The notes beneath the pieces were generated by a model that was not told the origin of the DNA, did no database searches, and worked only from the letters and a program-made list of their open reading frames with translations. A program made the translations under genes and the position numbers. Below are positions 35,425 through 44,769 of a stretch of DNA of 64,000 bases, piece by piece; positions within the stretch are counted from its first letter, which is position 1, and each line of letters opens with the position of its first letter. The DNA is from an uncultured Acidiferrobacteraceae bacterium (GTDB lineage Bacteria; Pseudomonadota; Gammaproteobacteria; Acidiferrobacterales; SZUA-150). The stretch lies in the NCBI GenBank assembly GCA_913009895.1, contig CAJVXY010000002.1, positions 1 through 64,000 on the forward strand, written 5' to 3'.

Positions 35425-36039
35425 ATGAACATAAAAACAGGCAAGGCTGAGCTCCATACCTATATACTCTTAACGCTAATCACGACAATCCTCTTTTTAC
35501 CTGTCATCGCCAAGGGCGAGTCAGAAGCCAAGCGATCTCTTCGTTATGGCTTAATGGTCGGTACTTCAAGTATGAAAGTTGATGATCCTGACGGCAAAAC
35601 AGCTTCAACCACAGAATTCAGCTTTCCAAATGTATTGCTGGTTAGTGATTTGACCCGGGACAAGCGTTTATTTATCAATATGTTTGGCCAATCCGGCACG
35701 TTGGATGCCAGTAGCACTGAAATTGGCCAGGATATAACACGAATTGGTGCCACGGGCATGTTGCAGTTTGCATTCTTTGATAAAGCCGTGTGGCTGGGTG
35801 CAGGCCTGGGTGTGGTTCAGGAAAAATTCGAATCACGTCATCGGGTAGATGATCAGGGATTTTTGATTCCGGGTTCTGAGCTGAAGGACAGGACCGAGAT
35901 AGCGGTTCCCTTCCTGGTCGGGGTATCAACACAATATTCCATCAACCGGGATCTGGATATCGGGCTGCATTTGCAATACGAAGCGCCTTTACGGGGAGAT
36001 ATTAATGTCCTGTCTGCCTATGCGTATCTTTTGTATTAA
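35425..36039 (+). CDS. Probable outer-membrane beta-barrel protein, unknown
   Basis: The 204-residue protein has a signal segment (YILLTLITTILFLPVIAKG) and a mature part of alternating strands: LRYGLMVGTSSMKVD, FSFPNVLLVSDL, RLFINMFGQSGTLD, WLGAGLGVVQEKFE, GVSTQYSINRDLDIGLHLQYEAPL. It ends in VLSAYAYLLY, with a terminal aromatic as in outer-membrane barrels. About eight strands are possible. I recognise no specific family. It stands alone between the divergent VgrG module and the T6SS cluster. The 297 bases upstream hold no other gene and must contain its promoter and that of the minus-strand vgrG. Confidence 0.6.
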   Translation: MNIKTGKAELHTYILLTLITTILFLPVIAKGESEAKRSLRYGLMVGTSSMKVDDPDGKTASTTEFSFPNVLLVSDLTRDKRLFINMFGQSGTLDASSTEIGQDITRIGATGMLQFAFFDKAVWLGAGLGVVQEKFESRHRVDDQGFLIPGSELKDRTEIAVPFLVGVSTQYSINRDLDIGLHLQYEAPLRGDINVLSAYAYLLY

Positions 36040-36421
36040 TCTTGATCGGGTTTAACTGATATTATACTAATTTAAATAAGGTTAATAATGTCCGGATGCA
36101 AGTTAGACTTTTTTAATTTTGCATGAACCTCCGCTTATCCCCTAAAGTCGACCATTCATCGTGACTATTCCTTCCAGGCAGTCGCTTGGTGTATTTCGTT
36201 AGTCCATGTGTTGTTTTGCCTACCCTGCGAGTGATATATTGACTAATCCACGTTCTGGTCAGTAAATATTCGGATCCGGGCAGTTTTGGTTTAAGGGGCG
36301 GGGTACTGCGACTTACCTGTATAGGTTGGTACGTTATTTTTTTTACCACCGAGTAATGGTGGGCTCTCCCCAGGTGAAGGCCGACTTTTTCGGTCCAACA
36401 AGGAATTAGTCAAAATTTAGA
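36040..36421. other. Leader region before the T6SS operon, no gene seen
   Basis: These 382 bases include a 78-residue open frame on the minus strand (36113-36349) without a signal, family motif or ribosome site, which I do not accept as a gene. The T6SS promoter presumably lies here. I see no clean sigma54 (GG-N10-GC) element or Fur box. Confidence 0.5.
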
Positions 36422-37285
36422 ATGTCGGAAGACTTAATCGTTACCCGTAAAAAACGGGCGCTTTCGGGTAACATGGACAATAAAAATTATTCCGCAACTG
36501 AAGAGCTGGGTTTCGAGGACTTCGAGGCCATGGCAAAGGCGGTGTTGCGCCAGCGAAAAATCTCAGCAACCGTATTGAATCATCTTACGCCCCAATTTGC
36601 CGAGTATGAAAAGCACAAACAAAATCAATCGCAATTAGCAAACCAAAATCCATTGTCTGAAAGACAAAGTTCAGAACAAAATACGACTCAAAATACGACT
36701 CAAAATACGCAGCAAATTACGCAACCATATATCCATGAACCAGGCACGAATCACTCAGCATCAATTAAACAGTCTGGTGATGCTGTTGGGATTGACGCAG
36801 ATGTTTTTGATTCCATACTTATTGGCTTGGCCCAGTTGATTGATGGTCAAAGACGGTTTGCCGATGAATTTGGGTTAAAACAGGAATTGGTTTTTTCAAC
36901 TGATCTTGCTGATATCCAAAAACGTGGCAGTAGTGCGGTCTTGCGTGACTGGTTAACAGGAGCAAAGCCGGAAGCATCATCACAACTTGATGCACTTTTT
37001 GAAGATTTGGCGTTTCACCAGTCGAGCCTGTTGGCATCACTGGATACCATTGCCCGGAGAACCATTAAATATCTTGGACCTGAACTCACCGAGAAGGGTG
37101 TTAGTGGTTTGTCGAAATTAGGCCCAACCTGGCCCCATTATCGTAAAAGAAATCAAAAGATTGCTGCCGACGAGCAAGGTCGTTACAAGATCATTATTGC
37201 GCCGGGCGTGGCTTATGGTTATGCCAAAGCAAAAGAGAAATTGTTAAGAAAATCATTGAAAAAATCAGTCAAAAACAAACGTTAA
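36422..37285 (+). CDS. TagH-like protein: C-terminal domain without the FHA domain
   Basis: The 287-residue protein opens the T6SS cluster. Its C-terminal part (about 120-260: ILIGLAQLIDGQRRFADEFG, SAVLRDWLTG, ALFEDLAFHQSSLLASLDTIARRT, KYLGPELTEKGVSG) resembles the C-terminal domain of T6SS FHA proteins (TagH/ImpI). The N-terminal FHA phosphopeptide domain is absent. In its place are about 60 residues and a Gln/Asn/Thr-rich linker made by a 12-bp DNA repeat. With no FHA, PpkA or PppA gene in the window, threonine phosphorylation control is not evident. ATG 36473 is an alternative start, since neither ATG has a strong ribosome site. Confidence 0.65.
   Translation: MSEDLIVTRKKRALSGNMDNKNYSATEELGFEDFEAMAKAVLRQRKISATVLNHLTPQFAEYEKHKQNQSQLANQNPLSERQSSEQNTTQNTTQNTQQITQPYIHEPGTNHSASIKQSGDAVGIDADVFDSILIGLAQLIDGQRRFADEFGLKQELVFSTDLADIQKRGSSAVLRDWLTGAKPEASSQLDALFEDLAFHQSSLLASLDTIARRTIKYLGPELTEKGVSGLSKLGPTWPHYRKRNQKIAADEQGRYKIIIAPGVAYGYAKAKEKLLRKSLKKSVKNKR
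36677..36714 (+). repeat. 12-bp tandem repeat in the TagH-like gene
   Basis: The unit AAAATACGACTC occurs twice in full and a third time with its end changed, encoding QNTTQNTTQNTQQ. The length is a multiple of three, so slippage alters the linker only. Confidence 0.75.
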
Positions 37286-37310
37286 GCAGTACCTGGGAGG
37301 AAGTGAGTCG

Positions 37311-37784
37311 ATGCAGTATGGTGTCAGGAATTTTTTGTACATTCTACTTTTACTAACAAGTGGACTATTGTCTGGTTGCGCCGGACAGGTCAGGCTGGAT
37401 GTAGAATCAACCAACGATTTAAATAGCGTCAGTGGCACGCCTTTGCCAGTTGTAGTACGAATATATTCGCTGGAGGATGACAACGCATTTAATAACGCAG
37501 ATTTTTATGCCCTGTGGAAGCGGGACGAAGAAGTACTTGCGCGTAGTCTTATTTTGAAAAAAGAAATCGTCATTCAGCCAGATACCACGGAGCGTATTGA
37601 ATTCCCTTACGATAGCAAGATGCGTTTTATTGCAGGTGTTGCAATTTTTCGTAATCCAAGCAAATCCCAGTGGCGTTTTATCGAAGCCATACCCAACAAC
37701 GTTGTGTCGAATGCCTGGCAGCAGGTATTTTCAGCATCGCTGGGTTTGCGGTTGAGCCAGAACAAGATTGAAGTTATTGATTAG
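37311..37784 (+). CDS. tssJ: T6SS outer-membrane lipoprotein TssJ
   Basis: TssJ anchors the TssJLM membrane complex to the outer membrane. The 157-residue lipoprotein has a signal ending LSGC (Cys23). A transthyretin-like beta fold follows, with PLPVVVRIYSLEDDNAFNNADFYALWKRDEEVL, the family signature with the variable loop that contacts TssM, and FIAGVAIFRNPSKSQWR. A strong GGGAGG site precedes the ATG. It is followed by tssK after a 97-base gap. Confidence 0.93.
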   Translation: MQYGVRNFLYILLLLTSGLLSGCAGQVRLDVESTNDLNSVSGTPLPVVVRIYSLEDDNAFNNADFYALWKRDEEVLARSLILKKEIVIQPDTTERIEFPYDSKMRFIAGVAIFRNPSKSQWRFIEAIPNNVVSNAWQQVFSASLGLRLSQNKIEVID

Positions 37785-37881
37785 ATTTTTTCTGGCAAAA
37801 GTTTACCCCTTTATAATCAGCATAATCAACAAACAGATCAGGTATACAGGACGAGTAGTAAATCATGAATAGCTTAAAGCC

Positions 37882-39216
37882 ATGAAAGATATAAAGCAGG
37901 TTGTCTGGACCGAAGGTATGTTGCTGGGCCAGCAGCATTTCCAGTTATGGGATCGTTATACCCATGCCCGTCAGAATTTCCAGAGAGAGACCATTGCGCC
38001 ATTATCGTGGGGCCTGGTGTCAGTAGATATTGATCACGATGCGTTGCAAAACGGCCAATTCCAGCTAAGTGATTATTCTGTCATTTTCCCGGACGGCACG
38101 ATTGCCGCGAACGGCCCGGATGAGGCACCGTTATCCTGCAAGCTCAAGGCAGATGCAAATGGCAAGGCATCTGTTTATTTGTCTGTTCCTGCCAATAGCA
38201 CAGTATCGGGTATCTCAGGTTACCGGGAATCTGCGCAACTACCCGGCAATATCGGGCAGTACCAGGAAGTCACTGACGAATACGATCATGCGCGCACCAG
38301 GGAGGTATTGTTAAGCAGTCCCCACGTACAGTTATTGACCGATGCCGAATCACGTGATGCCTTTGTCTCGATAAAGCTGGCACAACTCATTGCTGAAGGT
38401 GATGAACGATTTCGAATTGACGAAACCTATATACCACCTCTGGCGCGAATCCGGGGCTCAGTAGCACTGCTGACGGTAATCGACCGCCTGCTTGAGGTGA
38501 TGCGCGCTAAAATCAGGGCTTTATCCGAGCGCCGCCGTCAACGTAATGAAAATGTCGCAGAGTTCAGCAATGCCGATGTGGCCCATTTCTGGTTGCTTAA
38601 TAACCTTAACAGCACGGTACCGGAGTTGAGTTTTTTGCGTGACCAGTCGGAACACCATCCTGAACGTTTATATATAGTACTTAGTCATTTGGCTGGCAGC
38701 CTTTGTACGTTTTCACTCAATCACAGTGTTGAGGGTTTACCCCGGTATGTACACACTGAGCTGGGTAATGTATTCAAAAGCCTGGAATCATTATTACGCG
38801 ATTTGATTGACACAGTTATCCCGTCAAATTTTTCCACTATTCAACTGCAACGAGAAACAGATTCTCTTTATTCGGCATCACAATTTGACTGGCAAGTGCT
38901 GGATTCGGCCACTTTCTACCTGGCTGTGAACATTACCAGTGAAGACAAAAAATGGGTTGAGAAATTCGAACGCCTGGCCAAAATGGGTTCGCGTGATGCG
39001 ATTGAAATGATTGTCAGTTCGGCGATGCCTGGTGTCAGGATACGTCATGAGCACCGACCACCCAGCCAGTTACCTATTCGCAGTAAATTTGAGTACTTCC
39101 GGGTTGATAGTAATGGCGAATTCTGGGATGCGGTGACCGGTTCCAGTACGGTCGCTTTGTACGTACCGCAAACGTTTGCCGGGGCCACCGTAGAACTGAT
39201 GTGCGTACAGGAATAA
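37882..39216 (+). CDS. tssK: T6SS baseplate protein TssK
   Basis: TssK links the baseplate to the TssL/TssM membrane complex. The 444-residue protein starts with the diagnostic VVWTEGMLLGQQHFQLWDRY and LSWGLVSVDID. It has the receptor-binding-protein-like shoulder region, the central helical bundle (about 190-330) and the C-terminal neck/head with YVPQTFAGATVELMCVQE. The tssL start directly abuts its stop (TAAATG), showing coupling. Confidence 0.95.
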   Translation: MKDIKQVVWTEGMLLGQQHFQLWDRYTHARQNFQRETIAPLSWGLVSVDIDHDALQNGQFQLSDYSVIFPDGTIAANGPDEAPLSCKLKADANGKASVYLSVPANSTVSGISGYRESAQLPGNIGQYQEVTDEYDHARTREVLLSSPHVQLLTDAESRDAFVSIKLAQLIAEGDERFRIDETYIPPLARIRGSVALLTVIDRLLEVMRAKIRALSERRRQRNENVAEFSNADVAHFWLLNNLNSTVPELSFLRDQSEHHPERLYIVLSHLAGSLCTFSLNHSVEGLPRYVHTELGNVFKSLESLLRDLIDTVIPSNFSTIQLQRETDSLYSASQFDWQVLDSATFYLAVNITSEDKKWVEKFERLAKMGSRDAIEMIVSSAMPGVRIRHEHRPPSQLPIRSKFEYFRVDSNGEFWDAVTGSSTVALYVPQTFAGATVELMCVQE

Positions 39217-40056
39217 ATGATGCAGCCTAAAAATGGAACCGTAGGAGATCAGGATAACCCGCTGCTTGAAAGTTGTAGCAATTTGTTTTCCCTGACTGTG
39301 CCGTTGGCGACCGGTGATCGGGGTGCAAATCTTACTGATGATTACCGGGAGAAAATTCTTTCCGCCTTTGCAGAACTCGAACGTGAAGGTTTTGAAAAAC
39401 AACTGGCGTCTAATGATGTGAATGAAGCCAAGTATGCATTGGCAGCGTACATTGATGAACGTGTACTTAGCTCATCCTGGCACGGCAAAACAGACTGGAT
39501 GGGTCGTCCACTGCAACTGGAATTTTTTGGCGATCATCTTGCCGGTGAGGGTTTTTATGAGCACTTGAAAAAATTGCGCCAGGCCGGAGAGAGAAACCTT
39601 GCCATCCTGGAAGTGTATTACGTTTGCCTGCAAATGGGATTCGAGGGCATGTATCGAATGCGCGGCAGTGAACAGTTACTGGCCCTGCAGGTAGATGTCC
39701 GATCGCAGATTAATGATTACCGTGGACGACCAACACGGGAGATTTCCCCGCACGGGGTGCCCGATATTGGTTTGCTTGAGACTGTTGGCCGGGAAGTGCC
39801 TTATTGGGTGATAGGTATTGTTACGGTCTCAGTACTTTTTTTTGGCTATATAGGATTTGCCTATACCCTTGATAGTCGCACAGAAGGCACACGATCATTT
39901 TTACAGGCTAAGCATGAAGAATTGATTGCCAGCGCCACGAAAATAAAGCGCCAGGTAAACTGGGAAGCAGCACGGCAGGCCATTGAGGATCAAAATAAGT
40001 CTTCAAAAGAGAATACAACCAGTACACCGATGAGATCACCAGCTGAGAATATATAA
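39217..40056 (+). CDS. tssL: T6SS inner-membrane protein TssL (DotU/IcmH)
   Basis: The 279-residue protein has the cytoplasmic DotU helical domain (YALAAYIDERVLSSSWHGKTDWMGRPLQLEFFG, with LEVYYVCLQMGFEGMYR). A single C-terminal membrane helix follows at about 190-213 (VIGIVTVSVLFFGYIGFAY), then a short periplasmic tail of about 65 residues. It lacks the OmpA-type peptidoglycan-binding extension, so cell-wall anchoring must come from another protein. The first of two consecutive ATG codons abuts the tssK stop. Confidence 0.94.
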   Translation: MMQPKNGTVGDQDNPLLESCSNLFSLTVPLATGDRGANLTDDYREKILSAFAELEREGFEKQLASNDVNEAKYALAAYIDERVLSSSWHGKTDWMGRPLQLEFFGDHLAGEGFYEHLKKLRQAGERNLAILEVYYVCLQMGFEGMYRMRGSEQLLALQVDVRSQINDYRGRPTREISPHGVPDIGLLETVGREVPYWVIGIVTVSVLFFGYIGFAYTLDSRTEGTRSFLQAKHEELIASATKIKRQVNWEAARQAIEDQNKSSKENTTSTPMRSPAENI

Positions 40057-40097
40057 ATGTTTAAACGGAAAAATTTGCCAGGATTGGCCTGCTTTAA

Positions 40098-43000
40098 ATG
40101 AGTAAACTAATCACAATTCTAAAAACACTTTTGATAAGCCGATTCGGGTCAATGGCCGCTGGTCTGTTGCTGGCATTACTCCTGGTCTGGTTTGCCGGCC
40201 CCTACGTTGGCTTAAAATCCGTTTCGCTTCGCCTGATCATAATTGCCATTTGTTTATTTTTATTTTTTGTTTACGTGTTTTTTAAATGGGTCATGGACAA
40301 GCGTCGTGGCAAGCGCCTTGAGCAAGACATAGAAGATGCTGCCATGCTCGGTACTAATGTTGGCCACGAAGCGGACATAGAAAATCTGCGCAAACAAATG
40401 CACGATGCCATTACCTCGCTGCGGGCATCGGAGCTGGGTTCAGCGCGTAGTGGCAGCGCGGCGCTTTATGCCTTGCCCTGGTATATGATTATTGGACCTT
40501 CCGCCGCTGGCAAGAGCACAATTCTTAGAAATTCCGGTTTGAACTTTCCGTACTCAAATCATGATCCCAGGGGTATCCAGGGGATAGGTGGTACACGTAA
40601 TTGTGACTGGTGGTTTTCCGACCAGGCAATTTTTCTTGATACCGCCGGCCGCTATACAACAGAAGACGAAGATCGTGAAGAGTGGATTGCATTTCTGGAT
40701 ATGCTGCGCAAGAACCGCAGTAAACAACCAGTAAATGGTATTCTTGTCGCGGTAAGTATTGCTGATCTCCTGACCTGTGATAGTGAGGCAGTTGAACAGC
40801 ATGCCAAAGTAATACGCGATCGAATAGACGAACTAATTGGTCGTCTTGGCTTGTTATTTCCTGTTTATGTCATATTTACCAAGTGTGATCTCGTTCGTGG
40901 CTTTGGTTCTTTTTTTGAGGACCTGGGCGAAGAAGATCGTGAGCAGGTTTGGGGATCAAGCATGCTGGCGCTTGAACAGAAAAACAATGTTGAGCCGGGT
41001 GAAAGTTTTGCCAAAGCTTTTCAGGCGCTCTATTCGCGCTTGTGTACCCATCGATTGCACAAGTTAGGACTTGAGCGAAATGTGACGCGCAAGGCCCAGA
41101 TTGTAGACTTTCCAAACCAGTTTCACAGTGCGTCTGCGCGCCTCGAAGAATTTATTCAGCAGGTTTTTAAGACAAATCCTTATTCAGAAACACCAATTTT
41201 CAGTGGCTTTTACTTCACCAGTGGTGCCCAGGAAGGCGCACCCATTGAGCGTGTGGTCGGCTCTCTCGTAGAAGCATTTGGCACAGCCGAATCGGTACCG
41301 GATGACGAAGCTGCAAGTGAGCAAAAACCGTTTTTTATACACCGCCTGCTAAAAGATGTTGTATTGCCAAATAGTCGACAGGCAATTCGCAACAGGAAAA
41401 TGGCATTTCGTACTCGCTGGTTAAAGCGTGCGACCATCATGACATCTATCGCTGTCATGGTGGTAAGTTTAATGGGTTTTAGTGCATCGTTCGCCAGCAA
41501 AATGTTGCTGATTTCAGACGTTCAAAAAAGTAGCGAACGTTTAACCAAAACACTGGTTAACCCGGATTCTGATCTGCAGGACATCCTTAAGCGTTTGGTT
41601 TCATACTACAACGTAACTTCCGAGCTTTGGTCTGAGGATGAAAAAAAGGTCAGCCTGTATAAGCCAAGCGGATTTGAAGAGCCGCTGGCAAAAAATTTCC
41701 TTGTAGGTATGGAAACCATGTTTCTTATGCCGGTCGCACTTGCGCTGGAAACGAGTATGGAAGTTTATGTACAGGATGTGAAGTTACGGAACAAAAATTT
41801 AAATGGCGCCAAGCCAGTTGTGACTGCAAAGAAGAGTCGTCGAACAGCGCGAGCTTATGAAGCCCTGAAATTATATCTTTACCTGACAACACCGGAAGTC
41901 GTAGACGATGATTCAATGGCAGAAACCTTTGCCCGTGTCTGGATCGGTACCCTGAAAGCGCAGGGCTTGCGGCTCGACGAAATCGATACCGATCAACTTA
42001 ACTCTATGGCTTCATACTACATCAGGCACATGAAAGTACCTGCTGGCAACCCGCTACATGCCCGGGCCTGGAACCTGGATAATAAATTGATAACAAAGGT
42101 TCGGGCGGCTATCAGGGAAGTGCCAAGTGCAGAAAGATATTATGCTGACATGCGCGATATTGGTTCGCGGAAGTATGAATCAATTGATTTAATTAATCTT
42201 CTGGGCGGCCACCCCCAGGGGATGCTGGTTGGTAAACACACTATACCTGGTATTTTTACAAAAAAAGCATGGCAGGAGTTCGTTTGGCCGTATATTAAAA
42301 AATCCAAAGAATCATCAAGCAGTACAGACTGGGTAATGGGCGCTCAGGATGAAATTGAAGAAGACGAGGGACAGGCCCGTGAAATGCTTGTACGCCAGCT
42401 TCGGGAATTATATTTTGCTGATTATGCGGAAGAGTGGTTTGCCTTGCTGGGAAATATTTCGGCACGACGTTTTGATTCTTTGAGAGATGCCTCTTCCCAG
42501 TTGCAGCAAGTTGCCAAGGCCGATGGTCCAATTACGGCATTATTTAAATCTATCAAGGAAAATATTGAAATAATTGATCCTGACGGCTCATTTATATCTT
42601 TGAGCAAAGGTGAGGACAGTAAACCAGGTGTCGGTTTGGAGTTAGTGCCAGAACTCAAGGTCCATTTTAAATATTTACAGCGTATGGCAAACAGCGGTTT
42701 AAGCGGGAAAGAAGGGTCCTGGTTACCGATTTATCTCAAATCACTTGAAGCAATACAGGAAGATATCGCCAGGTTGGCCACGTCCAGTGACGTTGCCCGT
42801 GATACACGCCAGTTTGCAGCCAAAATTATGGATGGTGATACCGAATCAGAAATGTATCGCAGCTGGCTTACTATTAATCACTGGCTTGAAGATCTCGATA
42901 CTCGCACTGCCCAGGCACTGGCAAGTATCCTGCGCGCGCCCATTAAAAATGTCTGGGGGACAATGACCGTCGTCGCCCAGCGGGATATCCAGAATATATG

Positions 43001-43745
43001 GAAAAACCAGGTGCGCCTCACGTTTAATGAATCACTATCAAGTCGATATCCCTTCACCCGTGATGGCAGGGATGCGAGCATGGGTGACCTGGTAGAGTTT
43101 TTTAAACCTCGTAGTGGCGTTTTCTGGAGTTTTATCAACAAAGATTTGCGCCCCTTCATCGAGAAACAAGGTAATGAATGGCAGCCTCGCAAGTGGCTGG
43201 GTATTGGCCTTGCATTTGAACCAGATTTCCTGAAAGTCATCAGTCATACAGCGCAGGTGACAAACAGTTTCTTTAGCTCAGATGACGCTCAGCCTAAATT
43301 ATCATTTGCTGTGTACCCGTTTCCAAATACCCAGTTAAGCGAATCCACTATTAACGTCGATGGCTCAACCTATCGTTATCGAAATGGCCCACAGGAGTGG
43401 CGAAAATTTGACTGGCCCGGGTCATCACCAGGCGCACGCATACAGGGAATCAGGGCAGGTTCAGTTACTCGAGGTGAAATTTCTGCTGAAGGGACCTGGG
43501 CGTGGTTACGATTACTTGATAAAGCAAAAAAACGAGGATCGTCATCTGGCACTTCATTTCTTGCTTCCTGGAGTATTCGTGATAATGCGGGACAGCGTAT
43601 TAGTGTACGATTTCGTATTCGCCCGGATCGCCATAACAACCCCTTCAAGAAGAATATTTTACGTGGTTACCATTTGCCTGGCACAGTTTTTCCGAAGACA
43701 GAAATTGCCGACGCACTGGATATCGAAAATAAAAACCCGGGATAG
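40098..43745 (+). CDS. tssM: T6SS inner-membrane protein TssM (IcmF)
   Basis: TssM spans the envelope and joins TssL to TssJ. The 1215-residue protein has two N-terminal helices (about 20-63) and a cytoplasmic NTPase-like domain with intact Walker A GPSAAGKST (133-141) and FLDTAGRY. A third helix is near 445 (MTSIAVMVVSLMGFSASF). A large periplasmic part ends with the C-terminal beta domain (GTSFLASWSIRDNAGQRISVRFRIRPDRHNNPF) that binds TssJ. The intact Walker A is notable, since some TssM proteins have lost it. Confidence 0.95.
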   Translation: MSKLITILKTLLISRFGSMAAGLLLALLLVWFAGPYVGLKSVSLRLIIIAICLFLFFVYVFFKWVMDKRRGKRLEQDIEDAAMLGTNVGHEADIENLRKQMHDAITSLRASELGSARSGSAALYALPWYMIIGPSAAGKSTILRNSGLNFPYSNHDPRGIQGIGGTRNCDWWFSDQAIFLDTAGRYTTEDEDREEWIAFLDMLRKNRSKQPVNGILVAVSIADLLTCDSEAVEQHAKVIRDRIDELIGRLGLLFPVYVIFTKCDLVRGFGSFFEDLGEEDREQVWGSSMLALEQKNNVEPGESFAKAFQALYSRLCTHRLHKLGLERNVTRKAQIVDFPNQFHSASARLEEFIQQVFKTNPYSETPIFSGFYFTSGAQEGAPIERVVGSLVEAFGTAESVPDDEAASEQKPFFIHRLLKDVVLPNSRQAIRNRKMAFRTRWLKRATIMTSIAVMVVSLMGFSASFASKMLLISDVQKSSERLTKTLVNPDSDLQDILKRLVSYYNVTSELWSEDEKKVSLYKPSGFEEPLAKNFLVGMETMFLMPVALALETSMEVYVQDVKLRNKNLNGAKPVVTAKKSRRTARAYEALKLYLYLTTPEVVDDDSMAETFARVWIGTLKAQGLRLDEIDTDQLNSMASYYIRHMKVPAGNPLHARAWNLDNKLITKVRAAIREVPSAERYYADMRDIGSRKYESIDLINLLGGHPQGMLVGKHTIPGIFTKKAWQEFVWPYIKKSKESSSSTDWVMGAQDEIEEDEGQAREMLVRQLRELYFADYAEEWFALLGNISARRFDSLRDASSQLQQVAKADGPITALFKSIKENIEIIDPDGSFISLSKGEDSKPGVGLELVPELKVHFKYLQRMANSGLSGKEGSWLPIYLKSLEAIQEDIARLATSSDVARDTRQFAAKIMDGDTESEMYRSWLTINHWLEDLDTRTAQALASILRAPIKNVWGTMTVVAQRDIQNIWKNQVRLTFNESLSSRYPFTRDGRDASMGDLVEFFKPRSGVFWSFINKDLRPFIEKQGNEWQPRKWLGIGLAFEPDFLKVISHTAQVTNSFFSSDDAQPKLSFAVYPFPNTQLSESTINVDGSTYRYRNGPQEWRKFDWPGSSPGARIQGIRAGSVTRGEISAEGTWAWLRLLDKAKKRGSSSGTSFLASWSIRDNAGQRISVRFRIRPDRHNNPFKKNILRGYHLPGTVFPKTEIADALDIENKNPG

Positions 43746-43752
43746 GTTAACT

Positions 43753-44769
43753 ATGAGCGTTATGTCACTTTTTTCTAAAAAAACAAAACAGCCCGTTGAG
43801 CCGACAACGGAAATGCTGACTGGTTTTTTTGGTAAGTTACCCGCACGACCGGATTTCGTCAGGCATCAAACCAGTCATCCTGCAATTAAAATGTTGGATC
43901 AGTGGATTCATGAGGGCATTGCTTACCTGGTTAGACGATTTCCAGGGGATTGGAAAGAACGGGTATCAGGGTTCCCGGCAATCAATTTTTATGTAGCTGG
44001 TGAGAGTAATGGTGCAGTCATTAGTGGTGTGATTCAGCCAAGCCATGACAACACGGGCAGGCACCACCCAATTGTTAATTTTTCAATGCTAAAAAATATG
44101 AACCCGGTGGCAATTTTACCTTTGGTGCCATTTCATTTTGAAGATTTTTATTCTGCTGCCAGCATACTTGGCAATGGCGTCAGCGAATCATTATCGCTTG
44201 ATGCCTTTACCCAAAAAAATATCGGCCTTGCATCAGAATTGCCAGACCTGAAAGTCAGTAATTGCGCGCAACGTAGATCCGGGGTTTTTGCCGAAACAAC
44301 AATGAGTAACTTTTGGGCCGATGTAGTGCCTGATTTTGATCAAACCAGAAGGTTAACATTTATCCGCGATATGATTCAGACACTTAGATTAGTGGCCAAT
44401 CGCGGACCCCTGCGTACCGCGTGGGGTATTCGGTTTCCATTGGGCACAAAAAACCAACGTAACATGGGGGTTTCATTCTGGCTGAGCCTGGTAACCAGTT
44501 ATGTGGTTGATGATAAGTGGCGCCCGCACGTATTCTGGACCGAAGAAGGTGAAGGCCTGATGGCTGCGTTAACCTTGTACTTTCGCGCTCCCGGTGCATC
44601 AAGCTTTGCCCAACTGGTTAGTCCTGAGTGCGATGAGGGTGGTGTTGTTGACCTGGTGAGGCGGCCGCTTGAGAATATGCCAGAAATAACAGAACAGAAC
44701 CTGACAGACCTGGCGAATGGCGAGTTTTTAAATCTCGAGCAAGGGTTACAGGCATGGGGACGGTCATGA
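43753..44769 (+). CDS. tagF: T6SS-associated protein TagF
   Basis: TagF represses T6SS assembly post-translationally in Pseudomonas and Agrobacterium. The 338-residue protein has the TagF/DUF2094 start GFFGKLPARPDFVRH, then LDQWIHEGIAYLVRRF, INFYVAGESNGAVISGVIQPSHDNTGRHHPI and a C-terminal half unlike the short forms. The open frame starts at 43360 inside tssM, but the ATG at 43753, eight bases after the tssM stop, is the gene start. PpkA/PppA, which counter TagF in P. aeruginosa, are not in the window. Confidence 0.9.
   Translation: MSVMSLFSKKTKQPVEPTTEMLTGFFGKLPARPDFVRHQTSHPAIKMLDQWIHEGIAYLVRRFPGDWKERVSGFPAINFYVAGESNGAVISGVIQPSHDNTGRHHPIVNFSMLKNMNPVAILPLVPFHFEDFYSAASILGNGVSESLSLDAFTQKNIGLASELPDLKVSNCAQRRSGVFAETTMSNFWADVVPDFDQTRRLTFIRDMIQTLRLVANRGPLRTAWGIRFPLGTKNQRNMGVSFWLSLVTSYVVDDKWRPHVFWTEEGEGLMAALTLYFRAPGASSFAQLVSPECDEGGVVDLVRRPLENMPEITEQNLTDLANGEFLNLEQGLQAWGRS

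Noticed and set aside
36113-36349. 78-residue open frame on the minus strand before the T6SS cluster
   Set aside because: No ribosome site, signal, family motif or operon partner; composition looks like chance translation of an intergenic region.
43360-43752. N-terminal extension of the TagF frame into tssM
   Set aside because: The extension is a shadow of tssM coding sequence; the family start GFFGKLPARPDF lies just after ATG 43753.
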